Positions 34,101 through 46,800 of a stretch of DNA of 64,000 nucleotides are shown here, piece after piece. Positions within the stretch are counted from its first letter, which is position 1; each line of letters begins with the position of its first letter. The notes beneath the pieces were generated by a model. That model did not search any database, was not told the DNA's origin, and worked only from the letters and a program-made list of their open reading frames with translations. The position numbers and the translations under genes are program-made. The DNA lies in assembly GCF_026151205.1 (NCBI RefSeq), contig NC_087083.1, positions 7,995,460 to 8,059,459 of the forward strand. The letters run 5' to 3'. This DNA comes from Bolinopsis microptera (lineage: Eukaryota; Ctenophora; Tentaculata; Lobata; Bolinopsidae).

Positions 34101-37100
34101 CCTGAAGATGGCGTTGACGCCGAAAATTTGCCCTTACTCCTAACTTCCTTGTTTCACTTGTCCTTGTCTCTTCCAACCGGATAATATCCAGATATCAGTA
34201 TTTCAATCATGAGACTAATAAACAGCGAACTACTCCGTTATTTGATAGACCATATAAGGTAATATTACCATAATAACACTACCATATAAGGTAATGTTAC
34301 CATAATAACACTACCATATAAGGTAATGTTGATTGTTCACTATTTCAGGCGCACTGTCTCTACTGCACGACACAAGCTAAGTATTTGGGTAACATGGCAC
34401 GTGATTTACAAGAGTACGGTACTAATATCAGCATCGTTATCATCAACCGAGCAGGTGGGTCTTTAACCGAGCAGGTGGGTAAATACTAAATGTGTCACAA
34501 ATCCGATGCTTTGAAGTATAACTCAGCACAGAGACATTCAGACTCAAAACCAACTGTTAGGAGGATATTTCGATTTGAACTACTAAAAACTTAATAACTT
34601 AATAGCAGCTAAAATAGTAGCTTATATAACAGTGGATATACTAGTACTATAAATAAAGTGTGACGGATTAGTTTGCGAACAATTGCGATGATTAATATTT
34701 ATATTTGTCGGTATATTCGTTCCAAAGAAGTTTTGATGTGCCATAAAATTAGATCCTTGGGTTGATTGTTAACTTTATATTTTACATTTTCAAAATAACA
34801 TGTTTTTATTATCAATATCATCATCTGACTAATACTATGACAGGATACGAAGATTACATAGATTATTACATGCGGCACATCAAGATGTTTGACCATGTGT
34901 ATTTTATGCAAGATAACTGGGAAACTAACGCTTGGAGAGACCTACGAGGTAAACAATAACAATAACAATAACAATAACAATAACAATAACAATAACAATA
35001 ACAATAACAATAACAATAACAATAACAATAACAATAACAATAACAATAACAATAACAATAACAATAACAATAACAATAACAATAACAATAACAATAACAA
35101 TAACAATAACAATAACAATAACAATAACAATAACAATAACAATAACAATAACAATAACAATAACAATAACAATAACAATAACAATAACAATAACAATAAC
35201 AATAACAATAACAATAACAATAACAATAACAATAACAATAACAATAACAATAACAATAACAATAACAATAACAATAACAATAACAATAACAATAACAATA
35301 ACAATAACAATAACAATAACAATAACAATAACAATAACAATAACAATAAGAATAACAATAACAATAACAATAACAATAACAATAACAATAACAATAACAA
35401 TAACAATAACAATAACAATAACAATAACAATAACAATAACAATAACAATAACAATAACAATAACAATAACAATAACAATAACAATAACAATAACAATAAC
35501 AATAACAATAACAATAACAATAACAATAACAATAACAATAACAATAACAATATTTAATCATTTAAATCATGATAAAGAAAAATATGTTCATGGGGATGAT
35601 TTTTCAATTTCGCACTTAATTTCTAACCACCAATCAATGACTGATGAAAGGAAAACAACAAAGTATCCAGGGAGAAAAGATTATTTTATTTCATTCAGGA
35701 AGAAAGGATGATTTCTACATCTACGACACCTCACAGCGTTTAGTAAAGTACGCTACTGGTCGGAGTGTGTCTCTCACCAACTTTGGGTGGAAGGATGAAC
35801 TGTACGATATGTTGAGTAGGTAATAAATTAGTAATTAATTAGTAGGTAATTAACAAACACGCACGTGACATTGACACGTGTATTTTATTAATTCTTTGGA
35901 TTTGCTTAAGAGATTTAATTCATTGTAGAAGTACACTTGCCGTACATTTAAAAGCATCATTGGAAATATGGTAACAAAACTTAATGACCTACTTTTTATG
36001 GGCACACCAATTTCGATAAGTTACGTCCATTTGAGTGAGTTTTATTCCCCAGGTTAGGACAAGGAGGGTCTCCTTGTGATCAAGAAGAGGAAAGACAGAG
36101 AGAAGATAATTTACTTAGGTTTACAATGACTGAGAAAGGAAAAGAGTCTTTGCATGATAATACAAATTTGTTGAACAAATGTCATCTTTAACAACTTTAA
36201 ATTTTTAATTATTTCCGAACTAATTTTTACAGAACCCAGAATACCCAGTTCCCTCAGGGAATCCGAGTTTATGTTTCCAAGGCTGGACCAGTGTGGGAAA
36301 ATGGCAGATGTTTTACTTGACAGTTTGAGAGTACAATTGGGAACGGTCACCATTGTTTACTTTGTTGATGTGGGTGAATGTTATCTATCCATTATTCAGC
36401 TATATTAACCAAATTTTCATTAGAAATTATCTTATTTTCTCTTTGTAAATTACTGCAGTATATTATTTTCAGGCATCCGTCAGTTACAGCACATCTCAAG
36501 CAAAAGAACTAGGTTAGTTGAAAAGTTGTTTTTCAACTATATCCAACGGCTTCTCTGGCATTTACGTCATCATGTCTTACAAATTACTGTTATGGCAGGA
36601 ATATGATTTTACATTCTCCCCCAGCAAAGCTAGAAGAAAGGTGGCAAGCAGAGAGACAGCCTGTAAAAGTAGTGATTATAAATGCAATAGGAAGTGAGGG
36701 AGAATTGGATGCTCTAACTAACGAAGTAATCACAACAAAGAGCTAATATTGCTTAGTTTTCCTGCGCAAAGAGCTAATATTGCTTAGCTTTCCTGCGCAA
36801 AGAGCTAATATTGCTTAGCTTTCCTGCGCAAAGAGCTAATATTGCTTAGTTTTCCTGCGCAAAGAGCTAATATTGCTTAGCTTTCCTGCGCAAAGAGCTA
36901 ATTTTGCTTAGTTTTCCTGCGCAAAGAGCTAATGTTGCTTAGCTTTCCTGCGCAAAGAGCTAATATTGCTTAGTTTTCCTGCGCAAAGAGCTAATATTGC
37001 TTAGCTTTCCTGCGCAAAGAGCTAATATTGCTTAGTTTTCCTGCGCAAAGAGCTAATATTGCTTAGCTTTCCTGCGCAAAGAGCTAATATTGCTTAGTTT

Positions 37101-39421
37101 TCCTGCGCAAAGAGCTAATATTGCTTAGTTTTCCTGCGCAAAGCGCTAGTATTGCTTAGTTTTCCTGTGCAAAGAGCTAGTATTGTTTAGTTTTCCTGCG
37201 CCGTTTCTTTGCAAAACATTCTTTTTTTAAAACTTCAAAATTGTTGTTCTTTTTTTCTTGACTTGTAATAGCTCAACATAGTGATTACATCTGTCTTCAA
37301 ACAGGTACATCAGATTTCCAAGACTGTCACAGACATATTGCAAGACTCAAATGATCAGCAGTTATTTTCTCAACTACAAGGTAGGAAGCTAACAGGAAGG
37401 TAACACGCAGCAAGGTTATCTGAACTCATGGTGGAACCTGTCGATCTCAAATTTAGCAGTAACCAGCTAGTAGCCGGGCAGTAACCAGCTAGTAGCCGGT
37501 CAGTAGCCAGCTAGTAGCCGGTCAGTAGCCAGCTAGTAGCCGGTCAGTAGCCAGCTAGTAGCCGGTCAGTAGCCGGTCAGTAGCCAGCTACTAGCCGGTC
37601 AATAGCCGGCTAGTAGCCGGTCAGTAGCCGGTCAGTAGCCAGCTAGTAGCCGGTCAGTAGCCAGCTAGTAGCCGGTCAGTAGCCGGTCAGTAGCCAGCTA
37701 GTAGCCGGTCAGTAGCCGGTCAGTAGCCGGTCAGTAGCCAGCTACTAGCCGGTCATTAGCCGGCTAGTAGCCGGTCAGTAGCCGGTCAGTAGCTAGCTAG
37801 TAGCCGGTCAGTAGCCAGCTAGTAGCCGGTCAGTAACCACTAGCCAGCTAGTAGCCGGTCAGTAGCCAGCTAGTAGCCGGTCAGTAGCCAGCTAGTAGCC
37901 GGTCAGTAGCCAGTTAGTAGCCGGTCAGTAGCTAGCTAGTAGCCGGTCAGTAGCCAGCTACGAGCCGGTCAGTAGCCAGCTACTAGCCTAGTATAATTGT
38001 ACCTATTTGCCGTTATCATTATTGAGATTGAATGGTAATGATAATCGGATACTTGCTCAGCGTTTCGTGACGACATACTTATCTACGACGGAAGTAAGAG
38101 ACTGATGTTCTACAACAGGTCCCCAAAGAGTGACCTGTTGAACAATGGATGGAGATCTGAGCTCAGCAAGCTCATCCAATCTGGGGATACATTCTGCTCA
38201 GATTTCCAAATGAGGTGATCCTGCTTGAGGAATTGTTTTCAGACTATATTTTATTTACTTTTAATGAAATATGATAGATTTTCGTTCAATATTTGTCACT
38301 TATCCATTTTAGAGAGCTGAAATGCAAAAAGGCCGAGGATTGGACATACAATGAAATTCCTTTCCACTGGATGACCTTTCAGAGATTTACAGTGCTGTCT
38401 ATTCTGAAGGTAACTATAGAGGAATTTATATGTTGACAGACTCCGACTAAAATCAAACAATATTTTCAGAAATTAATTTGATTTGCTTCAATAATTATGT
38501 TTTTCAGGAAGGACCCGAGGGAATCGACCAGTTTAGTAAAATAAAAGAAGCGAGGTCAAAAATGGGGCATTTTCCAATAACACACATGGCGATCAACCCA
38601 AGTTCTTCAGGTTTATACAATAATTCTTTCAAACTCTTAAAGTCTTATCTGAACTGCCCGGAGCTGATTATTGAAAAGACTTTGAAAATAGAAATTTTAT
38701 TCGGCTTGTCGTCACATTCCGAACAATTATACTAACACTATCAGGAGGGTTAAACTTAAAGAGTTTACTACAATTTCAAATGGATTGTGCAGACAATTTG
38801 AAAGGACTGAAATTTAAAATTCCTTCTTTTACAAAATAAACCAAGGTGATAACTAAAGGTTGCATAATATCAGGAGGGTTAGAAAATATCTGGAAGTTAA
38901 GGGAACTTGCCAAGGACTCCAGAATACACTTCATTGAGGACTACGCTGCGTCGGAAAACAGCATTATCAATCAACTTTACGGTAATTTCATAATAAAATC
39001 TTGGGTTGCATCGTGGTGACATTATCTATCATTATATTATTCATTTTGATAGTTCTAAATTTTTGTGTTTTGATTAAATTCGTGTGTTTAGATGGAGGTG
39101 GTGTTAGTGAGTCTGGGGGTAGAAATATTACCTGTAATACGTACCTATACCCCCAGAACTTGTACCACTTACCCATGCTGTTAGTATTTATGTATTGTAT
39201 ATGTACTATTTGTAAAAGTTTCAAATCAAATCAAATCATTTAATTAACCTGATATTATTATTAATCATAATTATTATTACAATAAAACCCTGATCTACCG
39301 CACCCCTCCATATATATACTGCAAACCCCGATTTACGCGGCTGTACCCTTTTCCAAACTCCACGGTAAATCGGGGTTTTGCTTTACTGAACTAGTAACAG
39401 ATTTCCTCGCGTGAAACACTT

Positions 39422-39494
<73 letters not shown>

Positions 39495-39540
39495 CACTTC
39501 ACTTTCACTTTAACTTTAACTTTAACTTTCACTTTAACTT

Positions 39541-39583
<43 letters not shown>

Positions 39584-39717
39584 CAGGAGCACCAGGAGAC
39601 GTGTTTTACTACGACAAAGAAGGAGTTTTAAGAAACAGGGAGACATTCTCACTGCACTACGATCTTATGAGCAAGATACGGGCTCAATACAAGGCAGCTG
39701 ATAGGCCATGTTTTTAA
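31159..39717 (+). CDS. Selenoprotein-P-like secreted protein with three thioredoxin-fold repeats, Sec-free
   Basis: Sixteen exons: 31159-31211, 31711-31782, 32879-32969, 34349-34454, 34844-34948, 35699-35819, 36053-36118, 36240-36369, 36473-36512, 36625-36725, 37305-37380, 38061-38214, 38313-38409, 38508-38610, 38874-38981, 39587-39717; 1554 nt, 517 aa, phases agree. A signal peptide (MKQLHFLVFVLIVYF) is followed by SLICK, as at the N-terminus of selenoprotein P. Repeat 1 (about 18-182) has TVLALHTAHCLYC (C75, C78), NISIVIINRAG and RKDDFYIYD; the first Cys aligns with the Sec of vertebrate SelP UxxC. Repeat 2 (about 183-371) has VSYSTSQAKEL in place of the CxxC and FRDDILIYDG. Repeat 3 (about 372-517) has FTVLSILKEGPEG, ITHMAINPSSSG and APGDVFYYD and also lacks CxxC. 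Only repeat 1 could be redox active. No Sec-rich tail is present. An upstream in-frame Met at 31132 is an alternative start. The exon 8 acceptor choice is the least certain join. Confidence 0.8.
31811..32553 (+). repeat. Octamer satellite (TAACTTTA)n, about 92 copies
   Basis: Fills most of intron 2 of the SelP-like gene. A few variant units (TAACTTAA) occur at the left end and the rest is almost perfect. Confidence 0.97.
33178..33514. mobile_element. Foldback element, nearly perfect palindrome with 8-bp TSD
   Basis: Arms of about 168 bp begin GGCAAGTTTCCATAAACG and are perfectly or almost perfectly complementary, with almost no loop. It is flanked by ACGAGGAC on both sides (33170-33177 and 33515-33522), an exact 8-bp target duplication. 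It lies in intron 3 of the SelP-like gene. The 8-bp duplication suggests movement by a hAT-type transposase. Confidence 0.85.
33918..34200. mobile_element. Second foldback palindrome, 283 bp
   Basis: Arms begin TACTGATATCTGGATATTAT, and the centre is TTAAATATTTTAA at about 34060. It is near-perfectly self-complementary and lies between ACCATATAAGGTA-type short repeats in intron 3 of the SelP-like gene. No clear target duplication could be set apart from those repeats. Confidence 0.8.
34445..34484 (+). repeat. 20-bp duplication of a splice donor
   Basis: AACCGAGCAGGTGGGT occurs twice, 20 bp apart, at the end of exon 4 of the SelP-like gene. The upstream copy provides the donor (GCAG|GTGGGT) and the second is an intronic decoy. 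Confidence 0.8.
34951..35551 (+). repeat. Hexamer satellite (AACAAT)n, about 100 copies
   Basis: Starts at the donor of exon 5 of the SelP-like gene (CGAG|GTAAACAATAAC) and takes up most of intron 5. It has one G variant near 35349. Poly-Asn, poly-Leu and Cys-Tyr frames across it are artefacts. Confidence 0.97.
36740..37200 (+). repeat. 31-bp minisatellite, about 15 copies
   Basis: The unit GCGCAAAGAGCTAATATTGC plus TTAGTTTTCCT. It begins about 10 bases after the donor of exon 10 of the SelP-like gene (GAA|GTAATC) and fills most of intron 10. Copies differ mainly by TTAGT/TTAGC. Confidence 0.93.
37455..37990 (+). repeat. AGCCAGCTAGTAGCCGGTCAGT repeat block
   Basis: Imperfect 11/22-bp units of AGCCGGTCAGT and AGCCAGCTAGT make up most of intron 11 of the SelP-like gene. 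The same CCGGCTAGTAG core makes up the arms of the foldback element at 42088-43159 in the neighbouring GPCR gene. Confidence 0.88.
39418..39586 (+). repeat. (CTTTCA)n microsatellite forming a splice acceptor tract
   Basis: The hexamer, with a few CTTTAA variants, runs straight into TTTCAG|GA, the acceptor of the last exon of the SelP-like gene. The polypyrimidine tract of that intron is therefore the satellite itself. Confidence 0.93.
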
Positions 39718-40810
39718 AGGCATTCTACTATTATGAATAAGAATTTTAGAATGAAAGGGATCAAAGGTATTGCTGCAGCCTGCTACCAATTGTTTAATAT
39801 GACATTCTGATCGAGGCGGGAAGCCCTTCAGCATATTTTGAACATTTGTCTTGCTAAGTTAATAAATTGCCATGCTGTGATGATATAAATTTATGTATTG
39901 TTAGGTTTGCAACAGGAGATGTCAACCTTATATTAACACCTTTATAGCACCTTTGTAGCACCTTTGTAAAAATATGCTCTATTAATATTATCCTATTAAG
40001 TGATCATTTTAATCGAAAACCAATTGATATACTCAATTCTATGAAATCTGTTATTTATCAATAACTTAACTACAAAAGAAATATTAAAGCAACATTCTAA
40101 TAATTAATTGATTGATTAATTAATTAGTTAAATCTAATAAGCTCTCATTGTTTCCCTTATAAAATGTTTTAGGAAATGCATGTAATAGACAAAATAAGTT
40201 GAAAAAACACTAAAGAAAATCAAAACTCACTACAAAAACTAAAATAAATTCATGAATTTCAACAACAACAAAAAAGAAATAGAATGTTCAAAATTCTATA
40301 CACAAAATAAATTTGTATCAGTTTAAAGTCGTAGCATTATTGATATTTACGATAATTGAAATCAAACTATAAAACTGATCTTATAGTCTTCGAATTCGTC
40401 CGATTCATCAATATTGAAAATACTGTCTTTGCTTATTTCATAATTCTGTTCAAAATTTGTACATCGCGAAAACAGTTTCGCTATTTAGAGTCACACCTTC
40501 AGCGTCATAAAATGTTTTGACAATCTGTTATTCCGTTGGGTTCTTAGCGTCCTTTTTGGAGGTTCTTAGCGTCATTTTTGGGGTTCTTAGAGTCCTTCTT
40601 CGCTCATTCTGTGACTGGTTCTGGGAAGTTGCTGGCCAGGGACACTGCGTCGGGGCTAGAAAATTGGTTTTTAGTATCAGTTTTGTGAGTGAAGATAACA
40701 ATTTGCTACAATTTCAAAAAGGACTTTGAACATTTTGAAGGGACTAAAATTTTAGATTCCTCCTTTTACAGCTCTCCATAAATTGCAGTCATGAACTGAT
40801 TAATCTACAA
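39718..40810. other. Intergenic region between convergent genes
   Basis: Separates the ends of the SelP-like gene (+) and the adhesion GPCR (-). AATAAA at 39861-39866, 144 bases after the TAA, is the likely poly(A) signal of the former. No coding exon seen. Confidence 0.55.
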
Positions 40811-43800
40811 TTATTGAATTAATTGATCTATAATTAAAACAACTAACTCGTGAGGGAAATGTGTACACTCGTAGTAGAGATGATCATGATCAGATTTTGG
40901 TTCAGGAGTTGGGATGGGTGTAGGAACTACTCCCACCGGCAGTGAATCATCAATCTCACATTTCACTCTGAGGGGGAAATTAGTTAAACAAAGGTGTTTT
41001 ATGCCAATTTTATACAATAATAATGAAAATATCTACAAAGAACATCAATTAAGAGTGATTTTAATAATAATTCGTTTCAACAGTATTGCGCTGGATTTCA
41101 TCGGTATGAACTATGAATAGGCATAACGGATATCAATAAGTTGATTTAATTGTGCAGCAGAACGTTTATCCAGACTTGCTCCTGTAGTAGATATAACATC
41201 TTTTATACTTTTATAACACCATTAAACTTACAGAAGAGCGTTGCTCCTTGTAGATCCATGACTTTCAATCTCAGCATCGTCCATATTCTCGTTTGAGTAC
41301 ACATTCTTTCGAGCCTCTTCCTCCAGCTTCTTCTGTTCCTCCAGCTGTTTCGCTGCTACTGGATCAATCGTCGTGGGATCCTAGTGAAAGAGAATATGAA
41401 AGGGAATGGATAACGCCGAGAAACGATATGTTGTTAAGTATTTTTCGTAACTGAATTGCTTGTGAGAAACCCGATGGTAAGGCTAAGAAAATTAATTCGT
41501 GGATACGGAAATAATCCCTGTACAGTTAAATAAACTTACAAAAGGTTTCTCCCTGTACAGTAAATAAACTTACAAAAGGTTTCTCCCTGTTGAAGACAGT
41601 GCTGACAGCAGCATTTGACTTCCTGGTGGAAGTAGTACTCCGCGCTGACTGCAGTATCTCCGGCACCTCCATACCGCACGGTTTTAGGAGAGTTCCCAGT
41701 ACTTCCTCTTGTAGTACCACGAACACAATGAACATGATCGGTCCCTAGAGAGTGTTTAATTTTTACATCAAGTATCAATTATCAACGATCAATATAATAA
41801 TGCAAATTGAAGTTTAATAACAGCATTATTAAGATAAAACGTATACTCAGTAGTGTTTAATGTAAACAGAAATAAGAGTGTTTGATTTTTGTCAACTATC
41901 AATGATTTGGGGTATCTATTTAACTGATTAAAGGTTCTGATAAGGGTCTTGGCAAACACGTTTGGTATTTCTGGATAGAATTGTTCGAAATAAATAATTA
42001 AAGATGAATTATAACTTTATAAAGGTTATATTGTTATACCTATAAACGGGTCATTTATAATAATATAAAGGTTTTATAAAGGTTATATGGCAACTTGGTC
42101 GTTTAGCTCCGACAGTCTATGCAACGTCTATGCAACGTCCATGCAACAACAAAAGAACCGTCTATGCAACGTCTATGCAACGTCCCTGCACAATGAACAC
42201 TCTATGCACACTCCCTGCACGGTCAGTCTATGCAACGTCTATGCAACGTCTATGCAACGTCCCTGCACAGTACCATATGAACACCGGCTACTAGCCGGCT
42301 ACTAGCCGGCTACTAGCCGGCTAGTAGCCACTTTTGTAATAACAGCTCCTCAACTTCACATTACCAACCGGCTACTAACCGGCACTTGAAAAGTGGTCAC
42401 TAGCCGGCTACTAACCGGCTACTAGCCGGCTAGTGACCACAAAGTGGCTACTAACCGGCTACTAAGCGGTCACTAGCCGGCTATTAGCCGAGCTCTAAAG
42501 CAGACCTACTAGTAGCCGGTTCCAAACCGGCTACTAGCCGGCACTTAGAAAGCGGTCACTAGCCGGCTACTAACCGGCTACTAACCGGCTAGTAACCACC
42601 AAGTGGCTACTAACCGGCTACTAACCGGTCACTAGCCGGCTCTTAAGCGGACCTACTAGCGGTTAGTAGCCGGCTAGTGACCGCTTTTCAAGTGCCGGCT
42701 AGTAGCCGGTTTAGAACCGGCTACTAATAGGTCTGCTTTAGAGCTCGGCTAATAGCCGGCTAGTGACCGCTTAGTAGCCGGTTAGTAGCCACTTTGTGGT
42801 CACTAGCCGGCTAGTAGCCGGTTAGTAGCCGGCTAGTGACCACTTTTCAAGTGCCGGTTAGTAGCCGGTTGTTAATGTGAAGTTGAGGAGCTGTTATTAC
42901 AAAAGTGGCTACTAGCCGGCTAGTAGCCGGCTAGTAGCCGGCTAGTAGCCGGCTAGTAGCCGGTGTTCATATGGTTCTGTGCAGGGACGTTGCATAGACG
43001 TTGCATAGACGTTGCATAGACTGACCGTGCAGGGAGTGTGCATAGAGTGTTCATTGTGCAGGGACGTTGCATAGACGTTGCATAGACGGTTCTTTTGTTG
43101 TTGCCCGGACGTTGCATAGACGTTGCATAGACTGTCCGGAGCTAAACGACCAACTTCCCGGTTATATAAAGGAGCATTACCTGCAGACCGGTGAGGATGA
43201 TGAATAACCACTGTCCAATGAGGGCTATGGGTTCAAAGGTCATTACTCCCACGATCCAGGGTACACCTACTGTCACTGCAATAGTCACTGCTCCTTTGAT
43301 TTGTTTCTGAACGGTATAAAATATGAATAGTACGTAAGTGAACATGAAATGCCTTACAGAAGTACTTTGATTGAGGCAGTTATGTTATTTGTCCATGGAA
43401 TTGTAAATTCATTCAAATATCCCAATTTTGGATGTGCATAACCGCAGACCGCAGAACAAAAGCTATAGACTAAAACAATCCGTGATAGTCTGTGCCTATA
43501 GGAGTAGTTCCTGACAGTTGTAAACTTACCGCGAGTCCAGTGCTCCCAGACCCACTCCTAGCAGCCCGGATGAGCACCCTGATGATCATGAAGAAAACAC
43601 CACAGTTGAGGAGGAGACAGATGTACATGGGGATCATGAAGCTCACCCACTTCCAGGGGTTTGCAACCCAGCATTCTGTATTGTTCTTGCTGTAGCTGCT
43701 CACTGAAGTCGCGGTTATTAAGGGTGAATCACAAACTCTTCCAACATTACGATTACTATTAGGTCTTGAGCTGTTCATCATGATTTTAAAACTAGATTTT

Positions 43801-46800
43801 TAGACTAGATTTATAATTTGAGACTAGATTTTTAAACTAGATTTTAAAACCAGTGCTTACTGATATATGGCATATCGGCCGCCTTGTTTTCTTGGTTGTT
43901 CATCATCTCTGAAGTCAAGAAAGCTGAAGTGGGCAGAATTGCCGGGATTATCCAACAGAAGACCACACATTTGTGTATGTAGAATCTGTCTACCTTTCCG
44001 AACGTTTTTATTGCATCAACAATCTAGAGGGGTGGGTGTCATTTCTCAAAAGTTAGGATAATACTAAACATTTTGCTGAATTTAGATACTGAATTCTTAC
44101 GAGAAACGTTAAGTATGTTAAACTAGACAAACCTTTCCATAGAGAGTATACGCACAACAGGACATCCAGGCCATAACAACGAGGAAGAGGTACTGAACTA
44201 TTATCACGCCCACGTAGCACGGCATGTTCAGGGCCACTGTCGGGTACTGGGGAAGAACATGATTTTAGTGAGAAGGATTATTGTGATGTGTGAACCGAAA
44301 GTCACATACATAATTATGCCTAGTGCTTCTTCATAATTATGCCTAATTATGCCTAGTTATGCCTAATTATACCTAATTATGCCTAGTGCTTCTTCATGTA
44401 TTTCAAAATATTTCTAGATCTTCTTACCCCGAACATATCCACATGGACTTTAGTTTTCTTGATCTTGCTGAGACACATAAACCCAGTATTCGCTAAGATA
44501 AGGGACAAGACCAGCTGAGTTTGGAGAACCACAAGCCGTTTCTTACGATACTTCCTGTAACACAGAATATGTTAAATTTAAACTGTTTTCACAACCACAA
44601 TTAGATATTATATTTATTGAGGACGTTACAGAAAGAATTAATTTAATGTAATCCGAGGTCCCAGCTCTCCTTGCGTCCCTAAGACGGCGTTTCTCTTGTC
44701 GCATTTTATGGAAGGTTTTGAATTCGATCCAGTTTAATACAATCGTATAGTGTACAAAGCGATAAAATTAATAGTTTGTTAGGATGTCGATGCAGTTTGG
44801 ATACTATTCCATTATATCGACCCTTACTATTTTATCATCTTAAAGGTGTCTGCTCACTATCTCACTATCTTATTATTATTAGCTTACTTGAAAGGAGCTA
44901 TGGCGAAGAAGGTGATGACGAGGAAAGTAACGTTGATACAAAACATGATGAGTGTGGCGTGCTCCTGGGAGTGGTCTACGATATCTGAAATACTCTGAAA
45001 AGGAGGACTAATTACAACACAAAAGGAGAATTTGTTAACTAATTAGGTACAACACTACAAATCGATTACATTTATTGAGGACGTTACAGAAGGAATTGAT
45101 TTAATGTAGTCCGAGGAGATCTAACTCTATAAAGATAGCGTTTTTCTTGTCTCATATGTTATGAATCGTATCAACCCCTTTGTAGTGTTTCCCATAAAAT
45201 ATTGTATTTTTCAAACGCTTACTTTTTCCAAATCATTTGACTTACGAGTAAGATAGCGAAACTTGTGTCGTGATTAAATTTGACTTACGAGTAAGATAGC
45301 GAAACTTGTGTTGTGATTACATTTGACTTACGAGTAAGATAGCGAAACTTGTGTTGTGATTACATTTGACTTACGAGTAAGATAGCGAAACTTGTGTTGT
45401 GATTACATTTGACTTACGAGTAAGATAGCGAAACTTGTGTCGTGATTAAATTTGACTTACGAGTAAGATAGCGAAACTAGTGTTGTGATTACAGTGGCAT
45501 CTAACATTTCCGTCCAGGGGATCTCCGTGAATACTGGTGGTACACCCTTTACTGCTCCACTTTTGTGTTGTGGTGTTTAGGAAGGTACATGTTCGTTCAA
45601 GTTTCTTATTTCTGGGAGAAATTTAGAGTTTAAGAATCATCTAATCGAAATTAAATGCCATTTTTTGGCTTTCGATTTACCATTTCAAATCTCATGGACA
45701 AATGGCTCAATAACTAAAATGATAATGCAGTAAACTGAGTTACTAGGTTCACTCACTTATTTGATTCATCATTATTCCTATTGGTCTTCATTGTGAGACT
45801 GAACTGTACTTGTGATACTTCCTTGAACTCGAGCGATACAATCGCAGAGTTCAGTGTCCTGTAATTGATTTGTGGTTAATTCCCTTGAAATTTCCTTCGA
45901 ATCAAAAATTTGAAACATGATAAAATTAATGATATGATTTGTTACTTTCAGTCATAACTGTAATCTTTATCAGATCCTTACACATCGTATAACAGCACTT
46001 AGCTCTTAGAAATATAAATAATATTACTAATCAATATTACTAATTAATATTAGTAAAGCAGAGACTAATCCTAACCTGTTGACTTTGACAGGTTCCCCGT
46101 CAGCATCAGTCTCATCAGTCTCAGTCACATCATCCTCATCTATAGCAGTATCAGGGTCAGGGAACATGTCCTTAGCGTCCTCACTGAACACAGCTACTGA
46201 TGCTCCAGAGGCTGTCATGTCTCCCAACGCCAGCTGAAATTAGTGTATTTGTTAGGTAGACGCTTGGAACGTTAAATATTTATGATACATTTTGACTTTT
46301 GAGGTTAAGTTATTTGTTTTAGGGAAAGATTGGACTTGGGCATTGTTTTTAACTATCCTTGTTTAGAAACTTTAATTGATAATGATAATGACAAATTTGA
46401 TAACATTGCAGATGTAGTGGAATTTTCAACAAAATTCCAAGTTACCTTGGGTGCATCACCTTCCGCCATCCCTGCAGGAACAGGTAAAGAAATAGACTCC
46501 TCCTCCTCCTCTTCATCTCCAGTGTTATCAGAACCAGAAGATGTGCTGTTACTTGATTTTACTGATGGTTTTGAAGGATTCATGCTGATACTTCGTACAG
46601 CAAGAGTAGAAGTAACTATTGGTTCGTCGTCACCTGAAAGTTAGTTTGTAAACTTGGTGCGAAACATTTAACGTTTATTGTGTGAGACATGATGAAATTG
46701 CGCTGAATTATTATATCTTACATTCCCTGATTCTGAAACGTGAATGACCATCAGATTCAAAGTTTCATCATTCCAACTTTCACTATAAATCTTCATTTAA

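Noticed and set aside
34866..35561. Poly-Asn, poly-Leu and Cys-Tyr repeat frames
   Set aside because: All are readings of the (AACAAT)n intron satellite; the true exon ends at the donor at 34948.
42280..42960. Possible CRISPR-like array of CCGGCTAGTAG units
   Set aside because: Units are contiguous and mirrored about a centre, without unique spacers, in a eukaryotic intron.
42087..43211. Mirrored CNVYATSMQ-like frames on both strands
   Set aside because: Translations of the two arms of a foldback element; no start or splice evidence, and the arms are identical by inversion.
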